Positions 59,455 to 64,000 of a stretch of 64,000 bases of DNA are shown piece by piece (positions within the stretch are counted from its first letter, which is position 1; the number at the start of each line of letters is the position of its first letter). The stretch spans positions 45,951,454 to 46,015,453 of the forward strand of contig NC_062214.1 of NCBI RefSeq assembly GCF_902686445.1. The letters are read 5' to 3'. A program made the translations under genes and the position numbers. A model generated the notes under the pieces. It had not been told where the DNA came from and ran no database searches. It saw only the letters and a list, made by a program, of their open reading frames with translations. Origin of the DNA: Sciurus carolinensis (lineage: Eukaryota > Chordata > Mammalia > Rodentia > Sciuridae).

Positions 59455-60060
59455 GGCTGTAGGTGAAGGTGCAGTAAAAGAAAAAGTACTGCTCCTGGGT
59501 AGAATTTTGTCAAGGATAATTCAAAACACTAATCACAGGTATTCAAAATGGTATTGATCAATATGACAAATGCTGAAAGCTGATTTGAAATTTCAGTCTG
59601 GTTGGAGAACTTGCCTGGCAAGCATTCACAAGAAGCCCCATGTGGCTCAGCCTCTTAAGATTCTACAGAAGAATTATTTAGTCTACTGGATGAGAAATAC
59701 ATCACTGAACTTCTACCTATATAGCAATGTAATGTCCAGCTCTGCAGAGGTCAGATGGCTTGATGCTCAGTGCTCACTGAAGCAGACTTCGTGATCAAGG
59801 CCCTGTGAGCATCCTTCAGAAAATATTTGCTGGAGGTATGTGGGAGAGTTGATTCAGAGGTTGATGATCACAATGTGTTTGAAGTGGAACTTAATCAAAC
59901 TATTGAAAAACTTCAAAAAGCACTGGCTATAATCAAATACTTCATTGGGACAAAGTTGCAATTTTCTGAGACTCCAGGTGAAAAATTGAAGCACAGTTTT
60001 GTATCCAGGAAGTCCAATATTTATCAAGTTGTGCAAACTTATAAATATTTGGGATTGAAA
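59455..60060 (+). pseudogene. Unrecognised degraded protein-coding sequence
   Basis: Two plus-strand stretches look protein-like and are linked only by frameshifts and stops. The first, 59570-59792, includes SIHKKPHVAQPLKILQKNY; the second, about 59800-60060, includes LLEVCGRVDSEVDDHN, VELNQTIEKLQKALAIIKY and KLKHSFVSRKSNIYQVV, with amphipathic helical spacing. Upstream (59455-59530) a further frame suggests similar helical protein. No introns are evident, which favours a processed pseudogene, but I see no poly(A) tail or target duplication. I do not recognise the parent gene. Confidence 0.4.
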
Positions 60061-60726
60061 ATTAATATTAGCTATAAAACACTTTCTCTTATGTGCCACA
60101 TTTACTGTACTTTGAAAATTTTCACTTGTCTTTAGAAAATGTTCTTTATTTGTAAAACACTTTTTCTTAAAGATAATGAAAACTTTCTGATATAAATAAC
60201 AATTATCATATTTTCCAGAGTTAAAAGACGTTTGAGAAAACTCATTTTTCAAATTTTAGAATGTGTTTTCATGCACCTATTCTACAAATGAAGCAATGAT
60301 GGCATTTATATGTTCAGTATTAACAAGTCATGTGCCTGCAGTTTTCCAAGAATGAGATGAAGAAATCACTAATATGAAGTTCAAATCTGAGAAAAAACTA
60401 GTTATCCTGAAACAAATTCAGTTTTGGGATTACTAATATAATAATAGCAGCCATATACATACAATGTTATATTTTCATGTGGATCCTTTCCTCATGGAGA
60501 AAATATATTCAGTGACTTTAGTATCAGAGAGACAGATAAACTTTTCTCAGTTAGTCCAAATAAGGCAAAACCCAAATGCATTAGAAACTATTTGACATAA
60601 AAATTATTACCAGGAGCCAAAGACATCAGGAGAAAAGCTATGTTCAGTAAACACTCTGAACATTTAACTTTTTATATTCTGTAAAGATATAGCCACATTG
60701 AATTAGAATAACCATTATGAAGTTAA
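60061..60726. other. Unassigned intergenic DNA
   Basis: AT-rich; nothing recognised. Confidence 0.4.
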
Positions 60727-60733
60727 GTAGTTT

Positions 60734-60868
60734 ATTTTCTTGTAATTTTTTCATATCATTATAATTATACATAATGGTGGGATTTGTTGTTACATATTTG
60801 TACATGCACTCAATATAGTAATGTATTTTGTCCAATACCATTCTCCAGTATTTCCCCTTCCCCTCCAT
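60734..60868 (-). mobile_element. Short L1 3' end insertion
   Basis: Antisense L1 3' UTR (TATACATAATGGTGGGATTTG, CCTTCCCCTCCATG), flanked by GTAGTTT at 60727-60733 and 60869-60875. Confidence 0.75.
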
Positions 60869-60875
60869 GTAGTTT

Positions 60876-61365
60876 GTTATAAATAGCTATATCTACTTAG
60901 GGAAAGTTAAGTCTCGTATCAAGTAATGCAGTTCAAACAAGCAGCACTCTCCTTTCTTTCTCTTTCATTGGAAATATCCATGTTCTTCTGCTAATTTTTC
61001 TTCTGGTCTTGAATTTATTTCTTCCTTATGTCTTTCCTATATAGATGAAAACTTAAAAAAGCAATTAGAGGTGGTATAGTTGAAATTAATATGGAAACAT
61101 GTATGCCATTCAGGAAAATAAATCATCTGGTCCTTGTGAGAGCTTGAAGACTATTCATATTACATCTAATTTGAAAATATTGCAGGCAACAGGGTTAGCA
61201 CACTTAGATTTAAAAATAAATAGAATCTTAATAATAAGTACTACTAATAAAAAACAAATCTTGAGTAACTGAAAACTTGTGTTTCTGGCAAGGATGGCAA
61301 AATTGGATAATGGGAATCTAATTCCCCTCAAATTAGATAAATTTGTATACAAGGGTTTAAGGTTT
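60876..61365. other. Unassigned intergenic DNA left of the ERV
   Basis: AT-rich host flank; no feature recognised. Confidence 0.45.
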
Positions 61366-61808
61366 GCATAAGGCAGCTTGCGACCCGCGGCAATTCTAGC
61401 CACCGCTGCGCGATCCCGCTGAACTGCCAACCGCTCGCTCGTCTCAGTTGCGGTTTGCCAATAGCTCCCAGAAAAATGCACCGCAGACACGAGGTCTCAC
61501 GCAAGAGACTTTATTATGCGGACGACTAACACGTCCACTCAGGGTGAAAAGAAAGGAAAAAAGAGAAAGATGGTGTGTGCACTTCTCCCAGATATTGGAA
61601 TCTCCTGGGCTGGAAGGAACCAATAGCGGAGGAGAATACTTGCAAGCTGACTGTTGAACCAATAGCTATTTAGCATGTTAGGAAGGTCGTAATGTGGGAA
61701 GCAGGAAAATGGCGGCAGCGTAAGCCGGAAATTCCTGTAAGGTAAGAGACAGGCAGAGCGCAGATTGACAGGTGGTTGGGAGGCCGGAGTATCAGCTTTA
61801 TATTATAT
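61366..61808 (-). mobile_element. 3' LTR of a class I ERV
   Basis: A GC-richer block of about 440 bases, on the minus strand adjoining a polypurine tract at its right edge. It contains AATAAA (plus TTTATT at 61510-61515) followed by a U5-like stretch with several CpG. The right edge is set by the polypurine tract; the left edge (near TGCATAAGG) is approximate. The partner LTR would lie beyond the window, so no target duplication can be read. Confidence 0.7.
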
Positions 61809-61822
61809 TCCCCCATTTTTTA
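61809..61822 (-). other. ERV polypurine tract
   Basis: The minus strand reads AAAAAATGGGGGAA directly before the LTR, the primer site for plus-strand DNA synthesis in gammaretrovirus-like elements. Confidence 0.75.
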
Positions 61823-62340
61823 TTTTATATAAAAAAAATCTTTTTGGGTACATGGATGAAGGTCAGTCTTCTGTAATTACTTCCTGCTGAGTGTGGACAT
61901 AGAGCTGATTCAGGGGAGAGATCATCGTGGCAGGAAGAGTTGGGGACTTGATAGTTCCTCTGGGGGCACACCTGTAGCCGGGCTCCGATTTCTGTAAGAT
62001 CCTGATATTTCTATAATACAAGCTGATTAGTTGACATGGAAGTAAAAAACAGAGGGCTCCCCTTTTTCGGCTGGCATTCTATTGGGAAAAAATTCGGTGG
62101 TTAGGAAAATTACAAACAGGAATCCAGTCCTCATGGCTGGGTGTGGTTGTCTGGTGTTTCAGTTGTCTGGTTCCCAGTTTCTGGAATGGGAGAAAGGGTG
62201 GAGAGCTTCATGATCTTCAGTCTGAGATGAAGGGGTCCCACAGGAGTAGCCGAGTATCAGTTAGAAGAAACCTGTGGATTAGGAGCTGGAGAGGGGTTAG
62301 CATTTGACCAGAGATGAGGGCTGTATCGGAACCCCTGTGG
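61823..62340 (-). pseudogene. ERV region between pol remnant and 3' LTR
   Basis: Only about 500 bases separate the polypurine tract from the reverse-transcriptase remnant, where an intact element would carry the rest of pol and all of env (several kilobases). A short frame near 61870-61940 may be the end of env, but it is too short to prove. The element has therefore lost most of pol and env. Confidence 0.5.
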
Positions 62341-63185
62341 GAGAACTGTCCAGGTTATCTAAGAAGAAACTCAAGTGAAAGGGTCAGTCCAAGTAAAAGC
62401 AAAGAGATTTAGCACTGAAAAGTATGTGGTGGAAGAAGGGAGAGAAGAAAGCAGGGTGTACACAATGGGGAAGATGGGGACCACTGCTGAGTTAATGATG
62501 TGGAGGTCTTGCACTAAATGGTAAGATCCATTAGGCTTCCTAACAGCCAGGATGGGTTATAAGGTGAGTTGGCAGGGCGCAGGAAGCCTTTCTGCCTTAA
62601 ATCCTGGATGATTGGTTGAAGTCCTATAAGTTTCCTTTGGGGAAGGGGATATTGGGCCTGGGCTGGGTAGGATGTTGGGTCCTTTAGATGAATGAGTACA
62701 GGTGAGCATTTAGCTACAGAGGGTGTATGAGTGTCCCAGACCTTGGGGTCAACCAGGGAGGGAGGAAGGGGATATGAGGACTCTGTTTGAGCTGTATATT
62801 CCTGCAGAGTCATAAGGAGAGGAATAGTAGAGGAGTCTTGACTGAAGCACATGGTGGGTGAGAAGGAAATAGAGGCACCCAATTTGGTTAGGATGTCCCT
62901 TCCCAGAAGGGGAATAGGACATGAAGGAATTATCAAAAAGGAATGAGTAAAGCCAATTTGTCCTATATGGCAGCTTATTGGAGGGGCTTGTAAGGGGTTA
63001 TATGGTTTTCCCTCTACCCCAACAATAGAGGATTTGGCAGCAGAAGTGGGTCCCCAAAACTCCCGCAGCACTGAGAAGGTGGCTCCAGTATCTATAAGGA
63101 AAGGGATCTGCCTGCCTGCCACCGTAAGGGTCATCCGGGGCTCCTGAGTGGTGATGGTCGTCGGGTGCAGAAGTCCCAGGCCCCT
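62341..63185 (-). pseudogene. ERV protease and partial reverse transcriptase
   Basis: Directly follows a single in-frame stop at the end of gag. The first part contains the retroviral aspartic protease with active-site LIDTGAT and, further on, the LLGRDIL flap/helix motif. The start of reverse transcriptase follows. The frame stops at 62514; RT homology continues in another frame to about 62375, where it ends after only the first RT blocks. The catalytic YxDD region, RNase H and integrase are absent. The layout matches class I (gamma-like) retroviruses. It is a broken fossil. Confidence 0.85.
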
Positions 63186-64000
63186 TCAGTCATCCATTGC
63201 CAATCCCAGCAAGTCGCCAGAGGGAGGGGCCAAGGATGACCTGGCACTTCTCTGAGCACCAGGGCAATCCATTGCCCAATGTCCCAGTTGGTGGCATTTT
63301 GGACAAGGACGGGGGCTGCCGGGGGTTGGGGCAGGCTCGTGTCCAGTGGCCCTCTTGCCCGCACTTGAGGCATGAGCTTGGAGGTCTTCTGGGAGCTTGG
63401 GCGCCCCTAGCGGTGGACAGTTGGGCAAGTCTAGCTGGCTGAAAGGCTTTGGCCAGCATTTGGTATTTTAATTTTTGGTTTTTTTTTTTCTTCCCTTCCG
63501 TTATAAACCTTGAATGCCACTGCTAGAACCTGTGGCTGTGGGGTAAGGGGCCCCCTATCCAACCGTCTCAATTTAGCCTTTATGTCAGGGTAACTTTGGG
63601 AAAAGTAATAAGTAGCTGCCATCCCTCCAGAGTCTCAGGATCCTGTTTAGTGTACCTGAGCATGGCCTCTGTAAGGCGACTTAGAAATGCTGATGGGTTT
63701 TCATCTCTGTCCTGTATTACTTCCTGAAGTTTGTCATAGTTAATGGGTTTAATAGCAGCCTTTCATAGACCTGCAAGGACGCAGGTTTGAAACCTATCCT
63801 ACTGTAGACACCCAGCCTCGGTATTATAGTTCCATAGGGACTCCCTATCTGGTACTGCTTCAGCCCTAATGGGGTGGGTTGCGGTCGTTTGATAAATCTC
63901 ATCTGCATAATTGCGCGCTTATTTCCAAACTCTCCTGTGTTCCTCAGGGGTTAGGGTGTTGGACATGATCATGTAAATGTCATGCCAGGTAAGGTTATAA
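63186..64000 (-). pseudogene. ERV gag (3' part, frameshifted)
   Basis: Capsid-like sequence in pieces (63717-63908 and 63431-63622 in different frames) leads to a nucleocapsid with two CCHC zinc knuckles, CLKCGQEGHWTRAC and CPKCHQLGHWAMDC. The knuckles lie in different frames, so at least one frameshift separates them. Gag ends with UGA at 63186-63188. Matrix and the 5' LTR are beyond the window's right edge. Two knuckles with a readthrough-type gag-pol junction suggests a class I ERV outside the single-knuckle MLV type. Confidence 0.82.

Overview
This is a mammalian chromosomal window. It carries spliced genes, CpG islands, L1 LINEs, LTR elements and very many tRNA-Ala-derived ID SINEs, plus composite B1-ID SINEs. 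That abundance of ID and B1-ID elements points to a squirrel-type rodent (Sciuridae); this is an inference from repeat content, not a database match.

Left end (1-11.7 kb) is the only genic part. The last two coding exons and 3' UTR of XRN2 (plus strand) face, tail to tail, a complete two-exon NKX2-4 homeobox gene (minus strand, 356 codons, 16-residue polyalanine tract). XRN2 next to NKX2-4 matches the human 20p11.22 order; the homeobox gene is NKX2-4, not the chromosome-14 paralogue NKX2-1. A separate CpG island at about 5.5-5.9 kb lies between the two genes and has no assigned transcript.

From 11.7 to about 18.4 kb the sequence is AT-rich and nearly free of recognisable transposons, as expected of regulatory desert beside a developmental homeobox gene. 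From about 18.4 to 61 kb it is a repeat-dense gene desert: old L1M fragments, younger L1 insertions (one near full length at 42.8-48.9 kb with a 12-bp target duplication, inserted in an older L1), five MaLR-type LTRs, a MER2-like Tigger element and many SINEs. An unrecognised degraded protein-like stretch lies at 59.4-60.1 kb.

Right end (about 61.4-64 kb) is a defective class I (gammaretrovirus-like) endogenous retrovirus on the minus strand. It shows a 3' LTR, polypurine tract, truncated pro-pol and frameshifted gag with two zinc knuckles, and continues beyond the window.

I found no prokaryotic-type system and no convincing new protein-coding gene. The items most worth a second look are the intergenic CpG island, the L1 subfamily features (tandem 172-175 bp units in the 5' UTR, telomere-like G-rich 3' UTR tract, 11-residue ORF1 duplication), a thrice-repeated insertion target site at 53.6-54.6 kb, the in-frame UGA between ERV gag and pol, and the unassigned pseudogene.
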